Of a stretch of 64,000 nucleotides of DNA, positions 27,003 to 36,194 are shown one piece after another (the first letter of the stretch is position 1; every line of letters starts with the position of its first letter). The DNA comes from JANJTB01 sp032027125 (GTDB taxonomy: Bacteria; Bacteroidota; Ignavibacteria; Kapaibacteriales; UBA2268). The stretch is from positions 1,968,466 through 2,032,465 of the forward strand of contig JAVSMQ010000001.1 in the NCBI GenBank assembly GCA_032027125.1, written 5' to 3'. The translations under genes and the position numbers were made by a program. The notes beneath the pieces were generated by a model. That model worked only from the letters and a program-made list of their open reading frames with translations. It was not told the DNA's origin and searched no databases.

Positions 27003-27276
27003 AAATCCCCCTAACCCCCTTGAAAAGCAGGGCTGATACGTTCTCAAAAATTTCAATGTTTATCATCAACTTTATAACATAAAACGGCACTTTTTGGCTG
27101 GTCATGTTGAGCGAAGCGAAACATCCAGGCTGCTAATCAATGAATACATGGATTCTTCGCTTCGCTCAGAATGACTCATTACTAAGTTTTATTTTTAAAA
27201 ATAATAGAACATATCAACCCTGCCCTTGAAAAGGCGGAATTCAGTTTCCCCCTTTTCAAGGGGGTTAGGGGGATTT
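27003..27276. repeat. C-rich hairpin repeat interrupted by an insertion
   Basis: The two arms of the same palindrome found intact at 17387-17457 appear here: AAATCCCCCTAACCCCCTT from 27003 and CAAGGGGGTTAGGGGGATT ending near 27275. Between them sits a 197-bp MITE-like element that duplicated nine bases of the host repeat. Removing the element and one duplicate restores a normal hairpin repeat. A GTAACTACTCAGCCGG copy lies upstream at 26938-26953, as at the 17.3-kb copy. Confidence 0.88.
27027..27223. mobile_element. MITE-like element, 197 bp, with 9-bp target duplication
   Basis: The ends are GCAGGGCTGATACGTTCT and, on the other strand, GCAGGGTTGATATGTTCT: 18-bp terminal inverted repeats with two mismatches. 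It is flanked by a perfect direct repeat CCTTGAAAA (27018-27026 and 27224-27232). The interior has no gene but has a hairpin built from GTCATGTTGAGCGAAGCG and its near-complement around 27100-27175. A related 216-bp copy is at 34379-34594. The mobilising transposase is not in this window: the local IS has different ends. Confidence 0.85.
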
Positions 27277-27386
27277 GAATTTTATAAATAACAACGAATA
27301 TTCAGTTTATACCAATTCAGGAGGCAGAATTTATAATCGTGAGTCTGATAAAAAGATTAATTTAATCTTGGATTAGCTTGCAATGC

Positions 27387-27953
27387 TCATTTTTGTGAAT
27401 GAATAATTTCCAGCCGTCTTTTAACACTTTTGTTTTTGAAAAATGTAGGGGTTAAGCCGGTCACTTTTTTAAATTGTGTAGATAGATGCTGGACACTGCT
27501 GTAATGGAGCTTCCATGCTATTTCGGATAGATTTAGTTCATCATAAACAAGTAATTCTTTTACGCGTTCGATTTTCTGGTGAATGATGAACTGCTCGATT
27601 GTAGTACCGTTAAATTCAGAAAACAAATTTGAGAGATATGTATAATCATAGTTGAGGTGCTGGCTGAGATAATTTGAAAAATTAATTTTCAATTCTTCAT
27701 CCGAGTAGTGTATCAATTCAATGATTGTGTTTTTAATTTTTTCAATTAAAGCCGCACGTTTGTCCTGTATTAGTTCCAATCCGTAATTTTTCAGACCTTC
27801 ATTAAAACTGTCCAACTGTTCCTGCGACATACTCTGAGTTACTTCAACTTCACCTAAAACTAAATTTATATGGCTTATACCAAGTTTTTCCAACTCTGAT
27901 TTCACAATCATCTTGCAGCGTATGCAGACCATATTTTTAATGAATAGAATCAA
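27387..27953 (-). CDS. AraC-family regulator with N-terminal HMA-like CxxC domain
   Basis: 188 aa. Residues 1-65 resemble a heavy-metal-associated (ferredoxin-like) domain with the metal motif MVCIRC (MxCxxC). Residues ~85-180 form a two-helix-turn-helix AraC DNA-binding domain: YDYTYLSNLFSEFNG, IEQFIIHQKIERVKELL, LNLSEIAWKLHYSSVQHLSTQFKKVTGLTPTFFK. This short HMA-AraC layout recurs in Bacteroidota and is presumed to sense metal or thiol state, though direct proof is lacking. No metal-export genes adjoin it here, so its target is unknown. The upstream 465 bp should contain its promoter. Confidence 0.85.
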   Translation of the reverse strand: MILFIKNMVCIRCKMIVKSELEKLGISHINLVLGEVEVTQSMSQEQLDSFNEGLKNYGLELIQDKRAALIEKIKNTIIELIHYSDEELKINFSNYLSQHLNYDYTYLSNLFSEFNGTTIEQFIIHQKIERVKELLVYDELNLSEIAWKLHYSSVQHLSTQFKKVTGLTPTFFKNKSVKRRLEIIHSQK

Positions 27954-28418
27954 ATTTAACTTCTAATATTTATTTAACATTATAATAAATTTTACTGTTT
28001 TAAAGCCGGTTATTGATAACACAAACAATGATTCTGTCCTTAGAGTAATTACACATCATTATACCAACTTGCAAAAATACTAAACAATAAATAAATTTCA
28101 TTTAGCACCAATATACAACTTATACAATTTTAACGAAATTAACAAAGAATATTTAATAATTTCATATCAAATACCTGTTAAATTAAGTATAATTTTGAAA
28201 TTAGCCAATAAGAATTTTCGACTTCGGGCATTAGAACGTTTATCCATACAATAAGTTTCTCATTACATTTGTTAAAGTAAAATTTTATGTTGAAATTGAT
28301 AAATAAATTTAGCAGAAAAATATTTCAGATTACAAAAAAATATAACCCGAAAAAGAGAGTTTTTTGGTATGTTTGTAAAATATGAATTTGAGAGAATAAT
28401 AATTTAAATTACAGGCTT
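27954..28418. other. Divergent intergenic region, 465 bp
   Basis: Lies between the AraC-type regulator and the restriction enzyme and holds both promoters. A TATGTTTG box (TAnnTTTG, -7 type) at 28368-28375 lies 44 bp before the restriction enzyme ATG. No clear -33 TTTG was found at the right distance, and no gene or repeat was seen. Confidence 0.5.
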
Positions 28419-31400
28419 ATGCCCAACTTAAACAATAATATTTTCAATCGTAAAAAATTAGCTTATCTGATTTCAAAACATGACTTCTCCGGGCTTGACA
28501 GCAATACAGAGAAGTTTCAAATTATTAACCAATGGTTAAAATTAGTCCGCAGCCAGTCTTTTATAACTACTAAAGAAACTGCTCTGCAAGGCGGGTTTCT
28601 GAATGATATTTTTGGAACATTGCTTGGATATACCACACAAACCCAAAATCCGGAATTATGGAATCTAAATCACGAACAGGTAACTTCGATTGACGGTAAA
28701 TTTGCCGACGGTGCTTTAGGTTTTATTAGTAAAGAAAGTTCTACAATTCGCGCAGTTATCGAACTGAAAGACCCAAGGACAAACTTGGATGAAAAACAGC
28801 ACAGATTCAACGACTTGCGTACACCTGTCGAACAGGCTTTCTCATATCAGCATAAAATAGGCAGAGAATGCCGGTGGGTGATTGTTTCAAACTTTCGAGA
28901 GATAAGATTGTATCATGCTTCCTCCTCTACCGAATACGAAATATTTTATATTGATGAACTTGACAATTCCGCAAACCTCAAAAAGTTTTACTACCTGATG
29001 AATTTTGAGAATCTGGTTTCACTTGGCAGTGAAAGTGTTATTGACAGTTTTTATAAAACAAATCAGCAGGATGAGCAGGATATATCCAAGCAGTTTTATA
29101 CTGTATTTAAGCAGGTCAGGATAAATCTTTTCAATCATCTGAAGGAAAATAATCCTGAGATTGATGAATTGATTCTGTTAGAAAAAACACAAAAACTTTT
29201 GGATAGATTTATTTTCGTTTGTTTTTGTGAGGACAATCATTTACTGCCGGATTCAATATTCAAACAAATAGTTCAGAATGCAGAAAAATCTTTCAGTTTT
29301 TCGAATACAAAAGTTTGGAATGAAGTTCGGGGTCTATTCCACGCAATTAATGAGGGTTCTCCTGCACATAATATAAATAAATTCAACGGCGGATTATTTT
29401 TCCGGGATGAAACTTTAGACGGATTAGTAATCAAAGACAGTATTTTGAAGGAAATGTCAAGAATTACAGATTACGATTTTGATTCTGATATTGATGTAAA
29501 TATTCTCGGGCATATTTTTGAGCAGTCTATTAACGACATTGAAGAACTTAAATCACGCATCTCAGGCGATGAATTCGACAAAAAGGCAAGCAAACGCAAG
29601 AAAGACGGAATATATTATACTCCGGAATATATTACTAAATATATTGTAGAAAATGCAATCGGCGGGTGGCTCGAAGACAGAAAACAAGAGATTGGGTATT
29701 TCGCATTGCCGGAACTTAAGGATTCAGATTATAAATCAATTTCAACAGAAAAAGGTAAAACAATTTCAAGTGAGAATGTTAAGAGGCATTTGAACTTCTG
29801 GAATCAGTATAAAGAGTATTTGATGAGTATAAAAGTGCTTGACCCGGCATGTGGCTCGGGTGCATTTCTTAATCAGGCATTCAATTATCTATTTGCGGAA
29901 GGACGCAAAGTTAATGAAACAATAGCGGCTTTAACCGGAGGACAAAGAGAAGTATTCCAGCTTGACAGGCACATCTTATCTAATAACCTGTATGGTGTTG
30001 ATTTGAATAATGAATCCGTTGAGATAACGAAATTATCACTCTGGCTTAAAACGGCTAACAAATATTCCGAACTTACAGCTCTTGATAACAATATCAAATG
30101 CGGAAACTCTCTGATAGACGACCCTGCTGTTGCAGGATTTAAAGCATTTAACTGGTTTACGGAATTTCCATCTGTTTTCCCGGGTTACAGGGACTATTCC
30201 AAAAAATACACTGTGCCAAAGTTTGAGCATGTAACTTGGGATGAAATCAAAGAAAGAATGCTGCAGGAGCCGGAGGTGCAATACAATGCCGGTACAAGTC
30301 AAAACAGCTTTGAAAAAGTAAATGCAAAAACTGATGAATTTGTAGTTCAGGATTCAGCATATTCTTATGGACCAGGCAGTAAGGGTTACGAGAAACACGG
30401 TTTTGATGTAATTATTGGGAATCCGCCTTATGGAGCAGATTCAAAAGAACTACTTGAAGATAGTTATATTATGTTTTATAAATTAGGCTTTAGCAAAATA
30501 AAAAGTCAAGGTTATATAGGATTTATAACTCCGGATACTTGGACAATAAATATTAGAAATTCAGACTTTAGAAAATTAATCAGAAAGAAATATTCATTAG
30601 TTGATATTTATGATGTTTACAAACCTTTTGAAGATGCTAAAGATGTTTGGTGTCATATAGTGATTATTAAAAACAAAGAGCCTGACATTAAGACTATTTA
30701 TAAAGTTCATAGAGAATTTCCTTATAATCAGGCAAATTATCAGTTTTTTGCACATCAACATGATTTACCGGAAACAGGAAAATCATGGTCAATATATTTG
30801 AATTTGAATTTGTATAATGATATAATAAAAAAAATAACTTTAAATTCAATTATCACAAAACTCGAATGGCACAGAGGATTCAGTTTTACACCAAACAATA
30901 TGAACATAACAGTTGAAGAAACCATCAGACCTGTAATTGGTGGTGAGGATATTGGAAAATATAAATATAATTGGAATAAAAAGTATTTAATAAATTCATA
31001 TATTAAAAGTCAAAGCAGTATTCATATTGTTTTAAATTCAACAAAATTAGTTATGCAAAGAATTAGAACTAATTCTTCTGATTATAATTCTAAATGGATT
31101 ATTGCAACCTATATTGAAAAAGGATTAATTCCCAATGATTCATTAAGTTATTTAATTGACAGTGATTCGGAAATTAATATAAAGGCAGTTCTGGCAATTA
31201 TCAACTCTAATTTGATAAATTTTTATTATAAGTTGAATTATACTGACAAGAATGTAAAACCGATTTATTTGAATAAGATACCAATCCCAAAAATTTCTCT
31301 TAAGGCGCAACTCCCTTTCATAGAACTTGCCGATATAATGCTCGAAAAGAATAAGGAACTGCAGCAAATTAAAAATAAATTTCTTGACTTATTGCAAGCT

Positions 31401-31667
31401 GATTTCAATTTAGAGAAAATCAGTAATAAGCTGCAAAACTGGCACGAACTAAAATGGTCAGAACTCACATCCGAACTAAAAAAGCAGAAGATAGAACTGA
31501 AAGGCGAATTGAAAGAAGATTGGAAGGAACGTTTTGACAGATTAAAAGTCAAAGCTGTTGAGATAATGAATCTGATAAATACTACAGACAGAAAAATTGA
31601 CTTAATGGTTTATGAACTTTATGGACTGACAGAAGAAGAAATAAGAATTGTGGAGGGGGTAGAGTAG
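28419..31667 (+). CDS. Type IIG restriction-modification enzyme (Eco57I/N6-adenine methyltransferase family)
   Basis: A single 1082-aa polypeptide combining endonuclease, adenine methyltransferase and target recognition. Near the N-terminus a PD-(D/E)xK-type nuclease pattern is seen (FADGALGF, then AVIELKDPR around residues 100-130). The methyltransferase has the SAM motif DPACGSG at 475-481 and catalytic NPPY at 668-671, marking an N6-adenine enzyme. Residues ~760-980 form a TaqI/Eco57I-like specificity region, and the C-terminus is a lysine-rich coiled coil. Such enzymes cut at a distance from an asymmetric site and protect self DNA by methylation. No separate partner gene is needed. The recognition sequence is not predictable by eye. 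Confidence 0.92.
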   Translation: MPNLNNNIFNRKKLAYLISKHDFSGLDSNTEKFQIINQWLKLVRSQSFITTKETALQGGFLNDIFGTLLGYTTQTQNPELWNLNHEQVTSIDGKFADGALGFISKESSTIRAVIELKDPRTNLDEKQHRFNDLRTPVEQAFSYQHKIGRECRWVIVSNFREIRLYHASSSTEYEIFYIDELDNSANLKKFYYLMNFENLVSLGSESVIDSFYKTNQQDEQDISKQFYTVFKQVRINLFNHLKENNPEIDELILLEKTQKLLDRFIFVCFCEDNHLLPDSIFKQIVQNAEKSFSFSNTKVWNEVRGLFHAINEGSPAHNINKFNGGLFFRDETLDGLVIKDSILKEMSRITDYDFDSDIDVNILGHIFEQSINDIEELKSRISGDEFDKKASKRKKDGIYYTPEYITKYIVENAIGGWLEDRKQEIGYFALPELKDSDYKSISTEKGKTISSENVKRHLNFWNQYKEYLMSIKVLDPACGSGAFLNQAFNYLFAEGRKVNETIAALTGGQREVFQLDRHILSNNLYGVDLNNESVEITKLSLWLKTANKYSELTALDNNIKCGNSLIDDPAVAGFKAFNWFTEFPSVFPGYRDYSKKYTVPKFEHVTWDEIKERMLQEPEVQYNAGTSQNSFEKVNAKTDEFVVQDSAYSYGPGSKGYEKHGFDVIIGNPPYGADSKELLEDSYIMFYKLGFSKIKSQGYIGFITPDTWTINIRNSDFRKLIRKKYSLVDIYDVYKPFEDAKDVWCHIVIIKNKEPDIKTIYKVHREFPYNQANYQFFAHQHDLPETGKSWSIYLNLNLYNDIIKKITLNSIITKLEWHRGFSFTPNNMNITVEETIRPVIGGEDIGKYKYNWNKKYLINSYIKSQSSIHIVLNSTKLVMQRIRTNSSDYNSKWIIATYIEKGLIPNDSLSYLIDSDSEINIKAVLAIINSNLINFYYKLNYTDKNVKPIYLNKIPIPKISLKAQLPFIELADIMLEKNKELQQIKNKFLDLLQADFNLEKISNKLQNWHELKWSELTSELKKQKIELKGELKEDWKERFDRLKVKAVEIMNLINTTDRKIDLMVYELYGLTEEEIRIVEGVE

Positions 31668-31678
31668 TTAATTATAAA

Positions 31679-31734
31679 TTCTGAATGATGAATTCTGGAT
31701 GATGAATTCTGGATGATGAATTCTGAATGGTGAA
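31679..31734. repeat. 14-bp tandem repeat, four copies
   Basis: TTCTGGATGATGAA and variants repeat four times without gaps just after the restriction enzyme stop codon. Confidence 0.9.
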
Positions 31735-31804
31735 ATAGGAAATCGGAATTAGGAATGGATGTATATTTTTTATATCCGAATCTTGTTCCTTAAAAATTTC
31801 AAAA

Positions 31805-31841
31805 AAAACCTTCCGAGGACAATCAGCCGTCGGAAGGTTTT
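31805..31841. terminator. Bidirectional intrinsic terminator
   Basis: AAAACCTTCCGA (31805-31816) pairs perfectly over 12 bp with TCGGAAGGTTTT (31830-31841), with A/T tracts on both sides. It separates the convergent restriction enzyme and nitric oxide reductase genes. Confidence 0.9.
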
Positions 31842-31873
31842 GGGGAAATAACAACCAGTTTAGAAAAATAATA

Positions 31874-34102
31874 CTATTTCTGTTTTATTTTCAAAGTCAG
31901 AACAAACCATGCAAATCCTATTGCACCGACTGCAAAAATTGTATCTCCGAAAATACGCATCCACTTAAAAAACCCGACGGTAGAAGTCTGCATAAATTCT
32001 GCTGAGCGTGCATACCACAATCCATGATTTACACTTGCTATTGACTGAAGCAAGCCTACCGGAAGCAGACTGAGTAATGCCATAAGAGCCAATCCAATAT
32101 TTATAGCCCAGAATGAAAATTTTAATAATTTTTCGTTCCAGACAGCTTCCGTGTTCATTGCTCTGAGTACAAACAGTATCAAACCGATGCCGAGCATTCC
32201 ATAAACACCGAACAATGCTGTATGCCCGTGAAGAGGTGTAGTATTCAGTCCCTGCATATAATATAATGCAATAGGCGGATTGATTAAGAATCCGAAGATA
32301 CCTGCACCGACAAGATTCCAAAATGCTACTGATATAAAGCAGTAAATTGCCCATTTATATTTCAGAAGCCAGTCAGTCGCCTTGCTTATCTGCATATTAT
32401 GGAAAGCTTCAAAACCCATCAATACCAGCGGAACAACTTCAAGGGCGCTGAATGTTGCTCCTAATGCAATTACTGAAGTAGGTGTACCGGAAAAATATAA
32501 ATGATGAAATGTTCCGAGAATACCGCCTGATAAAAAGACTATTGTTGAAGTCAGTGCAGCAGTAGTCGCTGTCTTTATTTTGAGCAGTCCCAGTTTAACG
32601 AACAAAAAGGCAATCACAACTGTTGCAAATACCTCAAAAAATCCTTCAACCCAAAGATGAACTACCCACCAGCGCCAGTATTCTGCAATTGCGAGGTGAG
32701 TACGCTGTCCCCACATCAATCCGGCACCATAAAACAGTGCAATAGCTATAATTGAGACTGCAAATAATACCAGAAGAGGTTTATTTTCATCAGCTTTTTT
32801 AAGTGCAGGAATAAGCGGTCTGAACATTAATACAAGCCATATTAATAATCCAACAAACAAGAAAGCCTGCCAGAATCTTCCTAAATCAACATATTCATAT
32901 CCCTGATGACCGAACCAGAAATTTGTCTCGTAACCCATTTTCTGCATTATACCTGCCCATTGCCCGGCAAGAGAGCCTATGACGATAATTAATAAGGCAA
33001 CAAACAGAAAATTCACTCCGAATCTTTGATACTTCGGCTCGTAGCCTGATATTGCAGGAGCTATAAACATACCTGTTGCAAGCCATGAAGTTGCAATCCA
33101 GAAAATACCCAGTTGTACATGCCATGTACGTGTCAGACTATAAGGAAGAAAATCAGCAATAGGTAAAGTGTAGAATTCCTGACCTTCGACACCATAATGA
33201 GCCGTGATAATTCCTGAAATTATCTGAACAACAATCAATAGAACAACCACCCAGAGATACTTTTTAATAGCATTCATCGAGGGTGTAATTTTCAGTCCGA
33301 ACATAGGATTAGTAACCGGATATGAACTTACTTTATCCTCTTTGCTTGTTGCGTGAAAGAATATCATGCCACCAATACCTGCAATCAGCATTATAACACT
33401 GAAACCGGTCCAGAGAAGCAAATCACCCGAAGGTTTATTATCAACAAGCTCCTCGGGGGGCCAGTTGTTTGTATATGAAATTTCCTGGTCAGGTCTTTGT
33501 GTAACTGCAGCCCAAGATGTCCAAAAGAAAAAAGCATTTAGTTTTGGCATCCTTTCAGGGTCTTTAATGGTATTGTCCTTCATAGCATAAGCGGAACGCA
33601 ACTGCTTATAAGCCGGGTCGTTCATAAAGAGCTTTGTGTAGTGATTGCTTATTGCTTTATATGCCTTAGCTCTTGCAATTGAAATCGTCAGAATCTGAGT
33701 CTGCGGATTGTATGAATTGTATCGCACATCTTTTTTGAGACGTGCTTTCAAAACAGCCTGCTGTTCGACATCTAATTTGTCGTATTCAGAATTATAATCC
33801 GCCTTGCTCCATTGGTTTAAAATGTTAACAGCTTCCCTGTGAAGCCAGTCGGCTGTCCAGTCCGGTGCAATGTATGCTCCATGACCCCAAATAGAGCCAA
33901 GCTGCTGACCGCCTGTTGACTGCCAAACATTTTGACCGTCTTTTATGTCTTCATCAGTAGCAATTAGATTACCTTCTGTATCCACAATTTTCACAGGTAT
34001 CGGCGGTGCCTCACGGTAAATCTCGCTGCCATAATAAAGCAGTACAGCAAAAGAGATAACAATGACCCCTGTCAATGCTAACCAAAGTTTACGATATTCC
34101 AT
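31874..34102 (-). CDS. norB: Quinol-dependent nitric oxide reductase (qNor)
   Basis: Single-subunit membrane enzyme that reduces 2 NO to N2O using quinol. The 742-aa length and the N-terminal extension fit qNor and not the cytochrome c-dependent form: one anchor helix, then a periplasmic DGQNVWQSTGGQQLGSIWGHGAYIAPDWTADWLHRE region. The rest is a heme-copper-oxidase-like core of about 12 further helices with the histidine-rich segments HVQLGIFWIATSWL, WWVVHLWVEGFFEV, GTFHHLYFSG and HGHTALFGVYGMLG. It appears to be monocistronic with its own promoter and operator, and is probably used to detoxify NO or in partial denitrification. No other denitrification genes are in the window. Confidence 0.96.
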   Translation of the reverse strand: MEYRKLWLALTGVIVISFAVLLYYGSEIYREAPPIPVKIVDTEGNLIATDEDIKDGQNVWQSTGGQQLGSIWGHGAYIAPDWTADWLHREAVNILNQWSKADYNSEYDKLDVEQQAVLKARLKKDVRYNSYNPQTQILTISIARAKAYKAISNHYTKLFMNDPAYKQLRSAYAMKDNTIKDPERMPKLNAFFFWTSWAAVTQRPDQEISYTNNWPPEELVDNKPSGDLLLWTGFSVIMLIAGIGGMIFFHATSKEDKVSSYPVTNPMFGLKITPSMNAIKKYLWVVVLLIVVQIISGIITAHYGVEGQEFYTLPIADFLPYSLTRTWHVQLGIFWIATSWLATGMFIAPAISGYEPKYQRFGVNFLFVALLIIVIGSLAGQWAGIMQKMGYETNFWFGHQGYEYVDLGRFWQAFLFVGLLIWLVLMFRPLIPALKKADENKPLLVLFAVSIIAIALFYGAGLMWGQRTHLAIAEYWRWWVVHLWVEGFFEVFATVVIAFLFVKLGLLKIKTATTAALTSTIVFLSGGILGTFHHLYFSGTPTSVIALGATFSALEVVPLVLMGFEAFHNMQISKATDWLLKYKWAIYCFISVAFWNLVGAGIFGFLINPPIALYYMQGLNTTPLHGHTALFGVYGMLGIGLILFVLRAMNTEAVWNEKLLKFSFWAINIGLALMALLSLLPVGLLQSIASVNHGLWYARSAEFMQTSTVGFFKWMRIFGDTIFAVGAIGFAWFVLTLKIKQK

Positions 34103-34132
34103 ATTTTTTCCTCAATATTTAAAAAAGTATTC

Positions 34133-34187
34133 TAAATCAGATAATAAATTCTGATTTAAAATTACAATATTTTTTTTATTTATCAAA
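34133..34187 (-). promoter_or_regulatory. norB promoter and palindromic operator
   Basis: On the minus strand TTTG (34184-34187), a 19-bp spacer and TAATTTTA (34157-34164) fit the Bacteroidota TTTG-N19-TAnnTTTG promoter except the last base. Directly downstream, overlapping the last two bases of the -7 box, is a perfect 9-bp inverted repeat TAAATCAGA/TCTGATTTA (34133-34141, 34150-34158, 8-bp spacer). Its position would let a bound repressor block transcription start. A GAGG ribosome site precedes the ATG. Confidence 0.7.
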
Positions 34188-34378
34188 GAAAAAAGTGTTA
34201 AATTATCAAACATCATTATATTTTTAATTACTTTTGTACTTTCAGAACTCCTTATTTACTGAAAATCAAGAGTTCGCAAAAAAATAGTAAACAATAAAAT
34301 CCCCCGACCCCCATTGAAAAAGGTGGAGAAATTAAATATATGATAATTATGGATTTATAGAATTTCCCCTTTTTCAAA

Positions 34379-34594
34379 GCAGGGCAGATTAGTTCTAAAT
34401 TAACTCATCGAATTTCGTTAACAATACAACATAAAACAGCACTTTTTAGTTGGTCATGCTGAACGGAGTGAACCATCCAGTACTGCTAATTAATGAATAC
34501 ATGGATCCTTCGCAGGCTCAGGATGACGCGACATTAAGTATTATGTTTATTAACATTAAAAATCAGAAGATAGTTGGGAACTTATCTGCCCCGC
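34379..34594. mobile_element. MITE-like element, second copy, 216 bp
   Basis: Same family as 27027-27223. The ends are GCAGGGCAGATTAGTTCT and, reversed, GCGGGGCAGATAAGTTCC. The interior shares long blocks with the first copy (ACATAAAACRGCACTTTTTRGYTGGTCATG and TAATGAATACATGGAT types). It again lies next to a C-rich repeat arm (CCCCCGACCCCC at 34301-34312 and CCCCTTTTTCAAA ending at 34378). No exact target duplication is visible, so it may be older or rearranged. Confidence 0.72.
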
Positions 34595-34768
34595 TATTTT
34601 AATAGGTGAATAATAAAAAAATAAATCTGACCAAAATATATTCCATCATTAGTTTCATAAAAATTTTAATTTATCAATTATGTGAGTTATTTTTGAATAA
34701 TGTTTTATTTAAATATTTAAATAATTAATAAGATTGAAATAATTACAAATATTTCTGACTTAAAAGGT

Positions 34769-35971
34769 ATGAAAATGAAAATATTATTGGAAGGAATAAA
34801 AGTTCTGGATTTGACAAATGTATTGTCAGGACCCTTTGCCACACTGCATCTTGCTCTTTTGGGTGCTGAAGTAATAAAAATCGAAAATCCCAAAGGCGGT
34901 GATTTAGCACGTAATCTGGGATGTGTTCCGGAGTTTAACAAAAAATTGATGGGAACCAGCTTTACTGCCCAAAATGCAAATAAAAAGTCCTTAACACTGA
35001 ATCTGAAAGAAGCAAAAGCAAAAGAGATTTTTCTTAAAATGGTTGAAACTGCCGATGTGGTTGTCGAAAACTTCAGACCGGGTGTCATGGATAGATTAGG
35101 ATTAGGTTATGAAAAATTAAGCAGCTTAAATCCGGGTATTATTTTTGCCGCTATTTCCGGTTTCGGACAGACCGGACCTGATGCTTTCAAACCTGCTTAT
35201 GACCAGATTATCCAAGGATTGAGCGGTGTGATGGCAATTAATGGCGATGCTACGCTTAATCCTCTCAGGACAGGTTTCCCGGTTTGTGATACCGTTGGAG
35301 GTTTGAATGCTGCATTTGCCATTATGGCAGCACTGTTCTATCGCCAGCGCACCGGTGAAGGGCAATTCATAGATATTGCTCTGCTTGATTCCATAATGCC
35401 GTCAATGGGCTGGGTAGCGGCTAATTTGATGATTGGCAGCCAGCAGCCCGAACTTTTAGGGAATGATAATTTCAGTTCGGCTCCGTCAGGCACATTTGAA
35501 ACATCGGACGGATATATAAATATTGCAGCTAACAAGCAGGAACAATGGGAGAATCTGGCTGATATTTTAGGACTTCAGGAACTTAAAGAGGATGCCAGAT
35601 TTAAAATACGTGATGACCGAAAACGCAACAGATTTGCTCTTACGCCATACATTAATGATAAGTTAAGACTTAATACCACTGAATATTGGGTAGATACTTT
35701 AAATAATGCCGGCATTCCATCCGGTGCAATTTTGAAACTTGACGAGGCACTTTCGCAGCCTCAAACACAGCATCGAAATACATTCACAACCATTGAAGTT
35801 GAGGGAGTCGGTGAAATTCAACTGTTTAATCTTACTGCAAAATTCAGTAAAACACCGGGTTTAGTCGAAACTCCGCCGCCTGTTTTATCACAGCATACGG
35901 TAGAAATATTAACTGAATTAGGTTATTCTGAGGAAGATATTGATTCATTAAAACAAGAGGGAATTATTTAG
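34769..35971 (+). CDS. CaiB/BaiF-family (class III) CoA-transferase
   Basis: Transfers CoA between carboxylic acids by a tight-complex mechanism. The 400-aa protein shows the family blocks: LDLTNVLSGPFATLHLALLGAEVIKIENPKGGDLAR at the N-terminus, NANKKSLTLNL, VVENFRPGVMDRLG, AAISGFGQTGP, and YRQRTGEGQFIDIALLDS with the catalytic Asp of the DxxxxD-like segment near residue 202. Full length with intact motifs. Two Met codons occur at the start (residues 1 and 3). It is isolated, with long gaps on both sides, so neither the CoA donor nor the acceptor can be inferred; formyl-, succinyl- or carnitine-type activities are all possible. Confidence 0.92.
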   Translation: MKMKILLEGIKVLDLTNVLSGPFATLHLALLGAEVIKIENPKGGDLARNLGCVPEFNKKLMGTSFTAQNANKKSLTLNLKEAKAKEIFLKMVETADVVVENFRPGVMDRLGLGYEKLSSLNPGIIFAAISGFGQTGPDAFKPAYDQIIQGLSGVMAINGDATLNPLRTGFPVCDTVGGLNAAFAIMAALFYRQRTGEGQFIDIALLDSIMPSMGWVAANLMIGSQQPELLGNDNFSSAPSGTFETSDGYINIAANKQEQWENLADILGLQELKEDARFKIRDDRKRNRFALTPYINDKLRLNTTEYWVDTLNNAGIPSGAILKLDEALSQPQTQHRNTFTTIEVEGVGEIQLFNLTAKFSKTPGLVETPPPVLSQHTVEILTELGYSEEDIDSLKQEGII

Positions 35972-36194
35972 AGTTCCGATAAATAAATTTATCTTAATGT
36001 AAATTTAAATATCATTTTACACTTCACCTTGATCAGAGGTTCGATTTGTATTCATGGTTATGAACTCCTGATATAATTATTGAATATTTTTTGTTAGTAA
36101 AATAAATAGTAACTTTAACAAATAATATTCTGTTATTATTTAGTATTTTTGTTAACATAATCTTGCTGAAATTATAATTGTACTAGGAAATGAA

